Source: Streptococcus plurextorum DSM 22810 (lineage in GTDB: Bacteria > Bacillota > Bacilli > Lactobacillales > Streptococcaceae). From it: a DNA stretch of 64,000 bases. The translations under genes were made by a program, and so were the position numbers. The stretch lies in assembly GCF_000423745.1 (NCBI RefSeq), contig NZ_AUIO01000002.1, positions 163,467 through 227,466 of the forward strand, written 5' to 3'. The notes beneath the pieces are model-generated. The model was not told where the DNA came from. It did no database searches and was given only the letters and a program-made list of their open reading frames with translations. This document shows positions 46,844 to 55,202 of the stretch, piece after piece; position 1 is the stretch's first letter, and every line of letters begins with the position of its first letter.

Positions 46844-47884
46844 TTATTGGATTGCTTTTAGTGCTTCACTCATTTGATCAAAGAAAACATATTCTGTGAC
46901 GTCGCGTGAGCTACTTACTGCACCTGATTTCAGGAAGTTTTCTTGTTGTTTTTCATAGTAGATTTTCATATCTCCACTATCGATTAGCTCTTTGATTTCT
47001 TTACTAGTTAACCAGTCACCATCATTGAGCTGAGCTTTGATGGTCTCAACATCACCACCGATTTGTTTTGCAGTCCACTCTGCCACTTCTTCCTCATGCT
47101 CTGCACGGTAATCCATAGCACGATAAAGGCCTTTTAAGAATTTAGCGACCTTATCTTTATTCTTTTCAGAATAGCCTGGAGTTGTTGCGTAAGAAGCAAT
47201 TGATGGGAATTCTTTGGCATAGCGCACATTATTTGCAAGTGACACGGCTGAATCACCTAGTTGGTCTTTAATGGCAGTCGTATTTGGTGACCAAGTTGCT
47301 GCGGCATCAATAGAGCCTGAAATCATCGCTGTTACAATTGCAGAGGCATCCATATCGACGATTTCAACATCACTCGCCGTCAAACCTGCTTCAGCCAAGG
47401 CTAAGTTTAGGATGGTTTCAGCAGATGTTCCTGATGCAGAGGCAATTTTTTTACCTTTCAAGTCTGCTAAAGTATTGACACCTTTATCTTTACGACCAAT
47501 GACCTCATCAGCATTTCCGAGTTGTGAGAAGGAAATGACTTCTGCTCGGCCTTCAATTGGAAGTTTGTGAGCACCTGGTCCGATATTACCAATATCAATG
47601 GTTCCAGACTCCATGGCTGCGATGATGGTTGGTCCATCAGCAAATTCAACCAACTTCACATCTAGACCTTCTTCTTTGAAAATGCCTGAATTGACACCAG
47701 CAATAATATCATGCAAACTTGCGTAGTTAGGCATGTAAGCAATATTGATAGTTTCTAATGTCGGTGTTGCTGCCTCTGTCGTTTTCTCCTCCTTAGTAGA
47801 ACTTGAAGAGCAGGCAGCCAAGCCAAAAGCTGCCATTAGGCAAAGAGTGGAACGGAAAAATTTCCGTGTGTTAAAGTGAAACAT
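46844..47884 (-). CDS. ABC transporter substrate-binding lipoprotein, SsuA/TauA/NMT1 type
   Basis: A 346-residue lipoprotein: signal peptide with lipobox LAAC (Cys25), a Ser/Thr/Glu-rich linker, then an NMT1/SsuA-like binding fold (INIAYMPNYASLHDIIAGVN, SGTIDIGNIGPGAHKLPIEG, MISGSIDAAATWSPNTTAI). Relatives bind sulfonates, taurine, nitrate, or pyrimidine precursors. It works with the permease and ATPase genes upstream. The location amid sugar genes suggests the ligand is an anionic sugar derivative, but this is inferred from context only. Confidence 0.9.
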   Translation of the reverse strand: MFHFNTRKFFRSTLCLMAAFGLAACSSSSTKEEKTTEAATPTLETINIAYMPNYASLHDIIAGVNSGIFKEEGLDVKLVEFADGPTIIAAMESGTIDIGNIGPGAHKLPIEGRAEVISFSQLGNADEVIGRKDKGVNTLADLKGKKIASASGTSAETILNLALAEAGLTASDVEIVDMDASAIVTAMISGSIDAAATWSPNTTAIKDQLGDSAVSLANNVRYAKEFPSIASYATTPGYSEKNKDKVAKFLKGLYRAMDYRAEHEEEVAEWTAKQIGGDVETIKAQLNDGDWLTSKEIKELIDSGDMKIYYEKQQENFLKSGAVSSSRDVTEYVFFDQMSEALKAIQ

Positions 47885-47914
47885 AATGAACTCCTTTCAT
47901 TTTTGCTTATGTTA

Positions 47915-48706
47915 CTACTTTCTGACTTCTAAATATTCTTCATAGACCTGAGACCAAATATAATTTTTGATGTCTAAAAACTCCTTACTGAGTTTTGTGG
48001 ATTGGTCTCGTGGATGAGGAATATCAATTGGGACAATTTCCTTGATACGACCTGGACGTGCACTCATAATAATGACACGACTTCCTAAAATAATGGCTTC
48101 ATCAACATCATGTGTGATAAAGAAACAAGTTTTCTTCTCTTTTTCCCAAGTTTTGATCAGTTCTTCTTGAAGCTGAGTTCTAGTCTGGGCATCTAAGGCG
48201 CCAAAGGGCTCATCCATCAGTAGAATCGAAGGGTTGACAGCATAAGCTCTGGCAATGGCAACGCGCTGTTTCATCCCTCCTGAGAGTTCTTTAGGGTAGT
48301 GATCTGCGAAATCTTGCAAGTCAACCATCTTGATGTATCGCTCTGCTATTTCTGCTGCTTCAGCCTTAGATTTTCCTTGCATTTCAAGGCCAAACATGAC
48401 ATTTTTCTTAACGGTTAGCCAAGGAAAGAGAGCATATTGTTGGAAAACGACACCCCTATCGGTTCCTGTCCCAACAACTTCTTTGCCATCGCAGTAAACT
48501 TTACCAGATGTCGGTTGAGACAGACCTGCAATGATATTTAGCAGGGTCGATTTCCCACAGCCTGATGGTCCTACAACGGTGATAAATTCATTCTCGTAAA
48601 TATCTAGATCAACCCCATTTAAGGCAACAACTTCTCCATTTCGTGTGGGAAATGACTTGACCACATGATCAATTTTGACTTTTACAGCTCTTGTTTCTCC
48701 TGCCAT
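47915..48706 (-). CDS. ABC transporter ATP-binding protein, SsuB/TauB type
   Basis: A 263-residue ATPase. Walker A GPSGCGKSTLLN, Q-loop VFQQYALFPW, signature LSGGMKQRVAIARA, Walker B SILLMDEPFGALD, H-loop FFITHDVDEA. It belongs to the nitrate/sulfonate/taurine importer subfamily. The start lies inside the end of the permease gene (overlap 25 bases), so both are co-translated. Confidence 0.95.
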   Translation of the reverse strand: MAGETRAVKVKIDHVVKSFPTRNGEVVALNGVDLDIYENEFITVVGPSGCGKSTLLNIIAGLSQPTSGKVYCDGKEVVGTGTDRGVVFQQYALFPWLTVKKNVMFGLEMQGKSKAEAAEIAERYIKMVDLQDFADHYPKELSGGMKQRVAIARAYAVNPSILLMDEPFGALDAQTRTQLQEELIKTWEKEKKTCFFITHDVDEAIILGSRVIIMSARPGRIKEIVPIDIPHPRDQSTKLSKEFLDIKNYIWSQVYEEYLEVRK

Positions 48707-49467
48707 CCAGTTAACCTCCTTTCCATCAAAGCAACCAGTTTATTGACAACCATACCGATAATTCCAATAATTAAAATGTAGAGTAGCATAGGTGGTGAAT
48801 CAAAGGAGTTGTTAAGTGACCTGATACGCATCCCTAAACCAGCTGATGCACCTGTTGATTCTGCGGCAATCAAAGTTGTTAAGGCTACCGATGTTCCCAA
48901 ACGAATGGCCGTCATGACAAATGGTAGAGAGGCTGGTATTAGGATACGTTTAAAAATATCCATATCTGATGCTCCTAAGATTCGCGCAGCTTTAATCAAG
49001 GTTGGATCAATATTGATGACCCCTTGATAAATGGTAATAGTCATGGTCAAGAAGGTCGCAATCGTAATGACAATCACCTGAGGCAGACGCCCTACACCAG
49101 CTGAAATAACCACCAATGGAACATAAGCTAGCGGTGGGATATTTCGGATAAACTGTATCCAAGGCTCCACAATATTGCGATAAGGCACATACCATGCCAT
49201 CACCATAGCATTAGGGACTGATATCACAAAACCAGCTAAGAAGCCTAAAAAGACAGAAATCATACTTGATTTGATATCTTCAAAGAATACCCCTCGTTCT
49301 ATCATTTTAAAGAGCGACTCCCAAACCAAAAACATATTTGGGAAGCTACGAGCTGTTTTTTCATTGATAGACAAGAGCCACCAAACAATCACAGCGACGA
49401 CTAGCGACAAGGTTAGCCAAGCGTATTTTTCTAACTTGGCATTTTTAATAAGTGATTTTTTTCTCAC
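48682..49467 (-). CDS. ABC transporter permease, SsuC/TauC type
   Basis: A 261-residue permease with six helices and the EAA loop KAARILGASDMDIFKRILIP, standard for SsuC/TauC. The start is taken as GTG 49467, six bases after AGGAGGT; the frame is open 20 codons further into the promoter and cre-like site, which rules out the longer form. It is the first gene of the importer operon. Confidence 0.93.
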   Translation of the reverse strand: MRKKSLIKNAKLEKYAWLTLSLVVAVIVWWLLSINEKTARSFPNMFLVWESLFKMIERGVFFEDIKSSMISVFLGFLAGFVISVPNAMVMAWYVPYRNIVEPWIQFIRNIPPLAYVPLVVISAGVGRLPQVIVITIATFLTMTITIYQGVINIDPTLIKAARILGASDMDIFKRILIPASLPFVMTAIRLGTSVALTTLIAAESTGASAGLGMRIRSLNNSFDSPPMLLYILIIGIIGMVVNKLVALMERRLTGWQEKQEL

Positions 49468-49498
49468 ACAGGCACCTCCTAATGTATTTGTCAATGAT

Positions 49499-49527
49499 AT
49501 TGTAAACGCTATCATTTTGAAAAACAA
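49499..49527 (-). promoter_or_regulatory. Promoter of the importer operon overlapped by a cre-like site
   Basis: On the minus strand TTGTTT (49522-49527), 17 bases, TACAAT (49499-49504). TGTAAACGCTATCA (49501-49514, plus strand) fits the catabolite-responsive element TGWAARCGYTWNCW at every position and overlaps the -10 box, so CcpA repression is expected. Confidence 0.75.
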
Positions 49528-49580
49528 GTCGGATTTTCTATCATACTTTTTCTCATCTTAGCTATTTTTTTGAGCAAACC

Positions 49581-51053
49581 TTAATGATTCTCCTCATAAC
49601 GAGGCGTCATAGGGGGCAGGTCATTTTTCATCATCAGATGGACTGCTGCTGTTTTAAAGGCTTTTGGCAAGGCAAGGATATTTGGCTCCTGACCAACAAA
49701 TTTTTTCTTAGCATCTTCCAAAGCTTCTTCAAAGGTAGCTCTGGTCTTCAAGCCCATACCACGCGCATAGCCTGGTTTTTCAGCTCCCACAAGATAGATG
49801 GCTGCGGTGTGTTTTTCCGCCAAGTGAGCACAGGAAATCATGCTAAAGCCATGGAAAGGATGGAAGGCGTGTGCATAGCGATACTTGCGAATATACTCTT
49901 CATTAGTAGCAAAATATTCGCCATATTGATTGAGGTCAACCAAGGTATTTCCCTCTTTTTGGAACAGATCATAAAGTTCCGGCAAATACGGCCACAAGCT
50001 TTCATTAAAATATCCATTGCAGGTGCTAGCACAGATAAAGACACAATTATCACTCATGATGCGTTTATGACGAATGACTTGAGCTGAAAGAGCCTGCATG
50101 AGCATGATAGGGTTTGTCCCCATACCATCACCATAGTGGAAGAATTGAGGCATACCAAAGACAATAATGTCGTACTTCTTCTCAGCAAATGGCACATAGG
50201 TTCTGGCATTTCCTAGTTTCCATGCCTTTTTTTGAACCTCATCGGCAGCACCGCTATTGATTTCAATCTGACGAGATTTGGTGTCTAAAACAGCATCACA
50301 GCAGAAAAACTTTTTCCCCATTTTTTCTTCCATGTGCATACCGATTTCATCAAATTTGTGGCGCATCAATGAGTTATTATTCACAGGTACAAAGTCTTTT
50401 CGGTGCATGACCTTTGGCACATGATGAGACGCTATCGATTTCCAGTGGGTAATCCCTGTCGAGCAGTGCTTGTAGCCACCTGAATAGCCACCATAAGGAT
50501 TCCCTTGAGTATGACCAATCAAAATGGCCACATCGCTTTCATAAACATACTTGTTCATGATAACAGGATCACCTTGCTTGGTTTTACCAAGATCAACCAG
50601 ATGCTCATAGTCTTCGCTATCATGGTTAATAATCTGACCAGTTGGCGCAAATTGATGATAGAGGTCTGGGCCTAGAACACCGAGAATTTCCTTCTCAGTA
50701 TTCTTGCGGTGAAGGCCATTTGAACAAATCAACAGAATATCCTCTTTTTTAACACCAACACTATACAACTCTTGTAAAATCAGCTTGATAGATACCTTGC
50801 GGTGAGCTGTTGCCTGCTCCCCACCTTTGACCCGGTCAGGAAAGACGATGGTGACTTTACTTCCAGGTTTGGCCAATTCTGTCAACGGTGGCATACCTAA
50901 CGGGTTGCGGATCGAGTCCAGGGTCGCAGCTTCAATCTGATCTTCAGGCAGACACTCTGGATCTGCAACCGTCTCTCCTGGGATGAAAATATCCGTGGTA
51001 TCTGGTAAATCAGCAGTCATCGTCCCATGACCGTATTCAAAATCAATTTTCAT
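49581..51053 (-). CDS. larA: LarA-family nickel-pincer enzyme (racemase/epimerase), variant active site
   Basis: A 490-residue DUF2088/LarA protein, longer than lactate racemase (about 425). FPDRVKGG (71-78) and NGLHRKNT with His115 match the LarA substrate and catalytic His108 region. SGGYK gives Lys195 at the position that carries the pyridinium-dithio nickel cofactor, and His211 sixteen residues on matches the nickel ligand His200. At the second catalytic His (174 in LarA) there is Asn185 (TQGNPYGGY). So the enzyme probably uses the NPN cofactor made by LarB, LarC and LarE, all present, but acts on another alpha-hydroxy substrate or in another way. It follows the TIM-like gene by three bases. 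Confidence 0.85.
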   Translation of the reverse strand: MKIDFEYGHGTMTADLPDTTDIFIPGETVADPECLPEDQIEAATLDSIRNPLGMPPLTELAKPGSKVTIVFPDRVKGGEQATAHRKVSIKLILQELYSVGVKKEDILLICSNGLHRKNTEKEILGVLGPDLYHQFAPTGQIINHDSEDYEHLVDLGKTKQGDPVIMNKYVYESDVAILIGHTQGNPYGGYSGGYKHCSTGITHWKSIASHHVPKVMHRKDFVPVNNNSLMRHKFDEIGMHMEEKMGKKFFCCDAVLDTKSRQIEINSGAADEVQKKAWKLGNARTYVPFAEKKYDIIVFGMPQFFHYGDGMGTNPIMLMQALSAQVIRHKRIMSDNCVFICASTCNGYFNESLWPYLPELYDLFQKEGNTLVDLNQYGEYFATNEEYIRKYRYAHAFHPFHGFSMISCAHLAEKHTAAIYLVGAEKPGYARGMGLKTRATFEEALEDAKKKFVGQEPNILALPKAFKTAAVHLMMKNDLPPMTPRYEENH

Positions 51054-51056
51054 GTG

Positions 51057-51911
51057 TCAAGCCTCTCTTCTTTCTTTTAAAAATAGGTCTACAATGTCCA
51101 GGTATTCTTCGGGATAAAAGCCAATATCTCCTGTAAAGCGCGTCAAAGCAATCAACCCTCCATCTAAGGAGCTAATCTGAGCTAAGCTGGCTGCATTATC
51201 AGACTTAAGCCCTCCTCCGTAAAGAACATCCAGACTTGGATAAAGGCTCTTGATGTAGGTGACCACCTCTTCGACTTGGTGACTAGTCGGTGGTGTCTTT
51301 CCTGGGCCAATAGCCCAAACAGGTTCATAAGCAATCATGACCTTGCTCAAATCGACACCTTCTAAACCAACTCTTAATTGCTCTTCTAAGACCTCCTGCC
51401 AATTTTCCCTTTCCTCAAAGGTTTCACCGATGCAATAAAGAACCTGCATCCCAGCTGCCTGAGCAGAGCAAATTTCCTGACCTAGGAGATGGTTAACTGC
51501 TGAAAAATCTGTCACACCTGCCTGAGCTAAAATGCCTTTCTTATCCAGACGCTCTTCTAGGTGACCAATGATTGTTCCCTGCACCCCAAGCTGTCGCATG
51601 CTATTGGCTGTGCGGTGACTGGTAAAGGCTCCAAAATTTCCTCCAGGAGCGGTATCTGAACGGTAAACACTCTGACAACCAAGAATAATTGGGGATGGTT
51701 CTGGTAAAGCTGAAGCTGCCCCAATCAAATGCGCCTCTGGAAAGTAAATGGTAAATTCCACATCAGGATAGGTCTCTTTAACTGCCGTCAACTGATCTGC
51801 TACCTGACTAATAATCGTCTCCCCCCAAAGCTGAGGCTGAGATAAACTATTGACACCACCTAAGTGCTTTTCAATATCAAAACGTTTTAAATTAAGATGT
51901 ATATGTATCAT
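51057..51911 (-). CDS. Triose-phosphate isomerase paralogue without the usual phosphate clamp
   Basis: A 284-residue TIM homologue. Catalytic residues are present: Asn7 and Lys9 (LNLK), His117 (IIGHLEER), Glu196 (AYEPVWAIGPGKT). The classical phosphate-binding ends of strands 7 and 8 (YGGSV and LVGGASL) read YGGGL (231-235) and LIALTRF (253-259); the two glycines are gone and an Arg is near. The protein is also about 30 residues longer than housekeeping TIM. Likely it interconverts a three-carbon aldehyde and ketone carrying a different anionic group. It overlaps larE by four bases. Confidence 0.82.
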   Translation of the reverse strand: MIHIHLNLKRFDIEKHLGGVNSLSQPQLWGETIISQVADQLTAVKETYPDVEFTIYFPEAHLIGAASALPEPSPIILGCQSVYRSDTAPGGNFGAFTSHRTANSMRQLGVQGTIIGHLEERLDKKGILAQAGVTDFSAVNHLLGQEICSAQAAGMQVLYCIGETFEERENWQEVLEEQLRVGLEGVDLSKVMIAYEPVWAIGPGKTPPTSHQVEEVVTYIKSLYPSLDVLYGGGLKSDNAASLAQISSLDGGLIALTRFTGDIGFYPEEYLDIVDLFLKERREA

Positions 51912-52720
51912 GTTGTGTGATTTTCCTCCAATTCAGCATTCATACGGCCCGACTCGTAACCTACTAGGTCAAGGGCTACATGTACAAAGCCTAGGTCTTT
52001 GAAAGCTTTAGTAATGTCAAGGCGTTTATCAAAGGCATAATCCAGTTGATCTTTTGGGACTTCTATTCTAGCCAATGTCCCATGATGCCTGACACGAACT
52101 TGGACAAAGCCTAGCGCTTCAAGAAAAGCTTCACTTGCCATGACCTGTTTGACCTTTTCAGCTGTGATCAAGCTCCCATAAGGAAAGCGAGAAAAGACAC
52201 TACAGGACGACGGTTGATTCCAACGTATCCCTTCCATTTCCTTTGCTGCCTTGCGAATGTCTGTTTTGTAATAACCAGCCTCTTGCAATGGACTGACAAT
52301 GCCTAATTCATTTCGAGCCCTCATGCCTGGTCTGACATCTGCCAAATCATCCATAATCATGCCATCTGCTAGATGCTCAATCTGATGATGACGGGCACGT
52401 TCTAGCATGCGGTGATACATGAGTAACTTGCTATAATACCAACTATCAACCGTATAATGACAAATGGCCTCAACCTGCAATTCTCTCAATTCCACAAGTT
52501 CAAACCAAATATCATGCTGCTTCGCAAAGGAAATGGCATGTTCCGTGTCAGATGACTTTATCAACTCCGAATCCATAATGAGAGCTAGAACATTTTCCTT
52601 CCCCAGAATCTCCCTAGCCTTCAATAAGAGAACGCTCGAGTCAATGCCTCCAGAAAATGCAACAGCTAGACGCCCGTAAGACCTGAGGATTTGTGTCAAT
52701 GTCTCTTCTAACATAATCAA
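51908..52720 (-). CDS. larE: LarE, ATP-dependent sacrificial sulfur transferase
   Basis: A 270-residue PP-loop protein. SGGIDSS (23-29) adenylates the cofactor precursor, and SSCSVFSRFPYG (171-182) contains a cysteine in the region where LarE donates sulfur. It converts the carboxylates of the nicotinate-derived precursor made by LarB to thiocarboxylates before LarC inserts nickel. It stands between PGI-like and TIM-like genes, away from larB and larC, but both operons carry the same operator type. Start at 52720 or the Met two codons later. Confidence 0.9.
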   Translation of the reverse strand: MIMLEETLTQILRSYGRLAVAFSGGIDSSVLLLKAREILGKENVLALIMDSELIKSSDTEHAISFAKQHDIWFELVELRELQVEAICHYTVDSWYYSKLLMYHRMLERARHHQIEHLADGMIMDDLADVRPGMRARNELGIVSPLQEAGYYKTDIRKAAKEMEGIRWNQPSSCSVFSRFPYGSLITAEKVKQVMASEAFLEALGFVQVRVRHHGTLARIEVPKDQLDYAFDKRLDITKAFKDLGFVHVALDLVGYESGRMNAELEENHTT

Positions 52721-52771
52721 CTTCCTTTCCTTTAAGCCCCTTCTTTATATCTAAAGCCCTTTAATTTGGCG

Positions 52772-54031
52772 CTAAGAAGGCTTTCCTAGACGCTCAAACA
52801 TCAAGGTCTTATACGCCTCTACTCCTGGCTGATCAAAGGGATTGACCCCGATCAACTGACAGGACAAATAACAAGCAAAGGCAAAGAAGTAAAAGAGCTG
52901 TCCAAAATGATAAGCGTCTAAGGCACCCATCGTGATAAGACCACAGGGGAGTTTTTGTGAATGAGCTGAGAGCGTGGCTTCAAAAGCCACCTGGTTTATC
53001 TGCCAAAAGTCCTTACCATCGAGATAATCAAAACCATCACCTTTAGAATCAGCTGACACCCAGAGAGAAGCATTAGCTTCCTTAACAGCTAGAAAAGTTT
53101 CAAACAGTATCGGACTGCCCTCTTGGACAAATTGACCGATGGCATGTAAATCCTCAGTATACTCCGCAAAGGTTGGTAAAATGCCTTTATTGTCTTTGCC
53201 TTCGCTTTCTCCAAAAAGCTGTAACCACCACTTATGAAACCAGCGAAATTGAGGCTCAAAACTCGCCAGCATTTCAACACCATAACCATTTTGGTAACTA
53301 CACTGACGATAAGCCGCATAGGCATAAGCCACATTAGCAGTTGAACGATTCGTATGGAGTTGTTCCTGCATGGCCCTAGCTCCTCGAACCAGCTCTACAA
53401 TATCAATACCAGCTACAGCCATCGGAAAGAGCCCTACACTACTCAAGGCTGTAAAGCGTCCTCCCACATCCTCTGGAAAAACGAGAAAATCATAACCTTG
53501 CTCTTGGCAAAGGTGCTCTAAGGAAGCCCCTGGAGTTCCTGTGGCAATAATCCGACGCGCAGCTTCTTTTTCACCGTAACGATCTATGAGATACTGTCGC
53601 AAGAAACGGAAGGAGGAACCTGGTTCTAAGGTCTCAAAATTCTTAGCAATACAATGAAGATAGACCGATTTCCCATCTAGAGCCTTCAATACTTTATGGA
53701 GCTGATAAGGCGACAAGGTATTGCCAGCATAGATAATTTCTGGCCCATCTGTTTGTAGGGCTTTTATAACTGCTCTTGCAGCATTGTTTGAACCACCGAC
53801 ACCTATGAGAACAAAGACTTCTGCGTCGTTACTCACCTTCTCTGCTAATGCTTTAATATGAGATAGCGTCGTCTGGTTAGCCCACTTATCTATGAAAAAC
53901 CAGCCCAAACTATCTGAAAAGGTCTCTTGGTCATCCAAAACCATCTCAAGAATAGACCTATGCGTTTCAAGATAGGTCTGATACTTCTCTTGAAGGTTTT
54001 TATTGGTAAAGGTTACTTGAAAATCAATCAT
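52772..54031 (-). CDS. Glucose-6-phosphate isomerase paralogue with altered phosphate pocket
   Basis: A 419-residue two-SIS-domain isomerase. PGI signatures are strong: LIGVGGSNNAARAV, DVGGRFTALSSVG (188-200), FGESEGKD (273-280), DLHAIGQFVQEG and NPFDQPGVEAYK. But the phosphate-binding block of PGI (SK-S/T-G/F-TT) reads AKNFET (129-134): Ser to Ala, a Thr/Ser to Asn, a Thr to Glu. The catalytic frame therefore looks functional with a changed 6-substituent site. Presumed reaction: aldose to ketose conversion of a C6-modified hexose. It lies four bases after the aldolase gene. Confidence 0.85.
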   Translation of the reverse strand: MIDFQVTFTNKNLQEKYQTYLETHRSILEMVLDDQETFSDSLGWFFIDKWANQTTLSHIKALAEKVSNDAEVFVLIGVGGSNNAARAVIKALQTDGPEIIYAGNTLSPYQLHKVLKALDGKSVYLHCIAKNFETLEPGSSFRFLRQYLIDRYGEKEAARRIIATGTPGASLEHLCQEQGYDFLVFPEDVGGRFTALSSVGLFPMAVAGIDIVELVRGARAMQEQLHTNRSTANVAYAYAAYRQCSYQNGYGVEMLASFEPQFRWFHKWWLQLFGESEGKDNKGILPTFAEYTEDLHAIGQFVQEGSPILFETFLAVKEANASLWVSADSKGDGFDYLDGKDFWQINQVAFEATLSAHSQKLPCGLITMGALDAYHFGQLFYFFAFACYLSCQLIGVNPFDQPGVEAYKTLMFERLGKPS

Positions 54032-54035
54032 AGCA

Positions 54036-55187
54036 TCATTCTTGACTCTTATACCAATCAGCCATTTCTTCTAGTGACCGTTGGGTAACCTGATTGGCTT
54101 TTCCGACACTTCCAAACTGAACGATGAGGGTGCCTACAACTTCCTTAACAGCCATTTCCATAGCATGAACAATCGCTGCCACATCATCTGATGGCACGTG
54201 GCCATACATGAGAGTCTCCATAATTGGGTGAAGAAAGGCACGGGGGTCGGACACTTCAGGATGTTCTTTTAAGAGTTTGAAAATCTCACCTATGGCCGGA
54301 GAGTCTTGTAAGTCAGGTTTCTTAGCAAAGAGTTCGCGGATGTTGCGAGTCGTTGCTATGCGAATATCCGTATCCACATTGATTTTATTGATGCCTACAC
54401 GGGCAACGTCAATCAACTGCTTGACATCAATCCCATTAGCATCACTGATGGTACCACCTAAGTGATTAATGTCGTCCACAATGTAGCTTGGTACGGTTGA
54501 TGACCCATGACTGACTAAGAAACCTTCAATCCCTTCATGACGCATGCATTCTTTGATAGCAATCGGAATTTCCTTCCGAATTTTAGTATTTTTGCCCTTA
54601 TTTGGACCGTGAGTAGTGCCGTAACTAATAGCCAAAGCATCCACCCCTGTCTTTTTAAAGAAATCAATGGCTTGTAGAGGATGTGTGTAAGTTGATTTGT
54701 CACTGAAGACATCATCTTCTACCCCGGCAATAACTCCCAGTTCACCTTCAACAGAGACACCACGGGCATGAGCATACTTGACCACTTCACGGGTCAATTC
54801 TAAATTATCCTTGTAGCTGTGGCTTGAGCCATCAATCATGACACTGGTGTAACCACCGTCAATGGCTGCCACACAGGCATCAAAATCATTGCCGTGGTCT
54901 AAGTGTAAAACAATTGGAATATCCACTTCCGCAGCATATTTTTTAACCGCATCTGCAATATTCTTGGCACCTTTTCGCTTTTCTTCTAACGTACAGTTTT
55001 GGAAATCAATCCGACCTCCCATAAAGCCATTAGCAAGGTTGGCTCCTTGAATAATCGCTGGACTCCGTAATTGGGCGTGGACATCAATGACACTCTTAAT
55101 TTGAGCAACAGCATTGACATTAAAAGCTCCTTGAGCATAGCCATAGCGATCAGCTGTCGCTAACACATCTCGTAACGTTACTAACAT
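54036..55187 (-). CDS. Class II fructose-bisphosphate aldolase family protein
   Basis: A 383-residue zinc aldolase. Zinc and catalytic motifs: LHLDHGNDFD, EGELGVIAGVEDD, SYGTTHGPNKGK and LVSHGSS. The dihydroxyacetone-phosphate phosphate site (SHGSS and INVDTDIR) is intact, so one product should be DHAP while the aldehyde half may carry another group. It is longer than the streptococcal housekeeping class II aldolase (about 293) and belongs to a distinct branch. It lies between the kinase and isomerase genes of the island. Confidence 0.9.
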   Translation of the reverse strand: MLVTLRDVLATADRYGYAQGAFNVNAVAQIKSVIDVHAQLRSPAIIQGANLANGFMGGRIDFQNCTLEEKRKGAKNIADAVKKYAAEVDIPIVLHLDHGNDFDACVAAIDGGYTSVMIDGSSHSYKDNLELTREVVKYAHARGVSVEGELGVIAGVEDDVFSDKSTYTHPLQAIDFFKKTGVDALAISYGTTHGPNKGKNTKIRKEIPIAIKECMRHEGIEGFLVSHGSSTVPSYIVDDINHLGGTISDANGIDVKQLIDVARVGINKINVDTDIRIATTRNIRELFAKKPDLQDSPAIGEIFKLLKEHPEVSDPRAFLHPIMETLMYGHVPSDDVAAIVHAMEMAVKEVVGTLIVQFGSVGKANQVTQRSLEEMADWYKSQE

Positions 55188-55202
55188 ATTGTCTTTATCT
55201 CC

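Noticed and set aside
49584..50087. 167-codon plus-strand frame opposite larA
   Set aside because: No recognisable motif or start signal; shadow of the larA coding sequence.
41526..51911. Plain duplication of housekeeping glycolysis and GlcNAc genes
   Set aside because: The paralogues differ at functional phosphate-contact residues and in length, and are combined with nickel-cofactor and sulfonate-type transport genes, so simple redundancy does not explain them.
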